Source: Slackia exigua ATCC 700122 (lineage in GTDB: Bacteria; Actinomycetota; Coriobacteriia; Coriobacteriales; Eggerthellaceae). From it: a stretch of DNA of 64,000 bases. Below the pieces are notes generated by a model. The model was not told the origin of the DNA. It did no database searches and worked only from the letters and a program-made list of their open reading frames with translations. The stretch covers positions 320,225 through 384,224 of the forward strand of contig NZ_GG700630.1 in assembly GCF_000162875.1 (NCBI RefSeq), read 5' to 3'. Of the stretch, positions 63,482 through 64,000 are shown piece by piece. Position 1 is the stretch's first letter; each line of letters starts with the position of its first letter. The position numbers were made by a program, and so were the translations under genes.

Positions 63482-64000
63482 ACGTTGAGGCGGCTGCGCA
63501 AGCGCGTCCGCGAGCTCGAGCAGGAGAACGAGTTCCTAAAAAAAGCGAGCGCCTTCTTCGCCGCGAACCAAGCAAGGTAGACAGGTACCGCCTGATGAGG
63601 GCGGAGAAGGACAGCTACCCCGTGAAGATGATGGCGAGAGTGCTGGAGGTGTCGAGGTCGGGCTTCTACAGCTGGCTGGCCAAGGGCGAGCCGGACGACC
63701 CGTGGGCCGGGCTGAGGGCCGAGGTGAAGCGCGTGTGGCTGGAATCGGACCGCACCTTCGGCGCCAGGTTCGTGCTGGCGTTCCTGCCCGAGGAGTTCGC
63801 CGGCACGACGCTGTACCGCGTGAGGAAATGCATGAAGGAGCTGGGCATACGGGGGAATCGCCCCGAACTCCAAGAAGAGGGCCATGATCCCCGACGAGGA
63901 CGCTCCGGCCAGGCCCGATTTGATAAAGCGCGACTTCACGAGCCCGCTGCCCACCTGCAAGCTCGTGGGCGACATCACCTACCTCAGGACCAGGGAGGGC
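63482..64000 (+). mobile_element. IS3-family insertion sequence remnant (end of orfA, frameshifted orfB), continues past window
   Basis: The tail of orfA is visible from about 63482 (LRRLRKRVRELEQENEFLKK, ending TAG at 63566-63568 after AANQAR). orfB lies in the -1 frame with an ATG at 63595: MRAEKDSYPVKMMARVLEVS, GFYSWLAKG, YRVRKCMKELGIRG, and, after a frameshift, IAPNSKKRAMIPD, KRDFTSPLPTCKLVGDITYL, which is the start of the rve catalytic domain. The frameshift is one extra base in the GGGGGAA run at 63851-63857. The 5' end with the orfA helix-turn-helix and the left inverted repeat are missing, so the element is dead here unless the sequence has an error. Confidence 0.85.
63538..63545 (+). 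other. Programmed -1 frameshift site of the IS3 element
   Basis: A run of seven A residues followed by G in the orfA frame, reading CTA AAA AAA G, at the point where orfA and orfB overlap and with orfB offset by -1. Typical of IS3-family transposases, which make OrfAB by slippage. Confidence 0.7.

Overview
This window is a 64 kb chromosomal segment of a high-GC bacterium, most likely a member of the Coriobacteriia (Eggerthella/Slackia-like Actinobacteria). This is inferred from base composition and gene content: a LuxR regulator with a twelve-helix membrane N-terminus, a Mop protein beside an HTH plus periplasmic-binding-like regulator, a DUF4190 protein with a proline-rich N-terminus, and GTG/TTG starts on core genes. 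No marker in the window fixes the genus. The segment is mostly stable housekeeping DNA with two transport islands near the left end and decayed mobile DNA at the right edge.

Left part (1-24 kb). Tetrapyrrole genes (hemA, partial, and a precorrin-2 dehydrogenase), a membrane LuxR regulator and ilvE precede two paralogous transport clusters. Each cluster has an MptD-type ECF S component, an EcfT, a fused double-ATPase EcfA, two IrtAB/YbtPQ-like ABC half-transporters and an AraC regulator. Cluster A (4.3-12.0 kb) is locally AT-richer than its surroundings. Cluster B (14.4-22.0 kb) has the same parts in a different order. A 16-bp dyad of the form GTTAG-N6-CTAAC lies upstream of the S-component gene in both. 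A molybdate-type Mop gene and its divergent regulator sit between the clusters. Two related structured RNAs (14.1 kb and 24.0 kb) share the promoter layout TTGACC-17-TATAAA, the same 13-base start, a C-rich terminator-hairpin loop and a strong terminator. I do not recognise their family.

Middle part (24-46 kb). Here lie asparaginase, a DUF2130 protein, tRNAs Lys, His, Arg and Thr, several membrane or secreted proteins of unknown function including a 45-residue membrane peptide, a lipoprotein solute-binding protein and ComF. The aspartate pathway follows (asd-lysC on the minus strand; thrC-thrB on the plus strand; homoserine dehydrogenase is not in the window). Then come a PflX-like radical SAM protein, DegV, pncB and a tmk-holB-ricT operon.

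Right part (46-64 kb). A str/S10 operon (rpsL, rpsG, fusA, rpsJ, rplC, rplD, rplW) starts at a good promoter and ends in a terminator right after rplW, so tuf and the rest of the S10 cluster are not next to it. After this come a universal stress protein, proC, a CBS-containing Mn-type pyrophosphatase, L-serine dehydratase, pcrA, uppP and guaA. The last 1.7 kb holds an LHH-family nuclease toxin with an SMI1/KNR4-type immunity gene. They sit behind a truncated DUF4417 gene cut off by an IS3-family remnant whose slippery site is intact but whose orfB is frameshifted.
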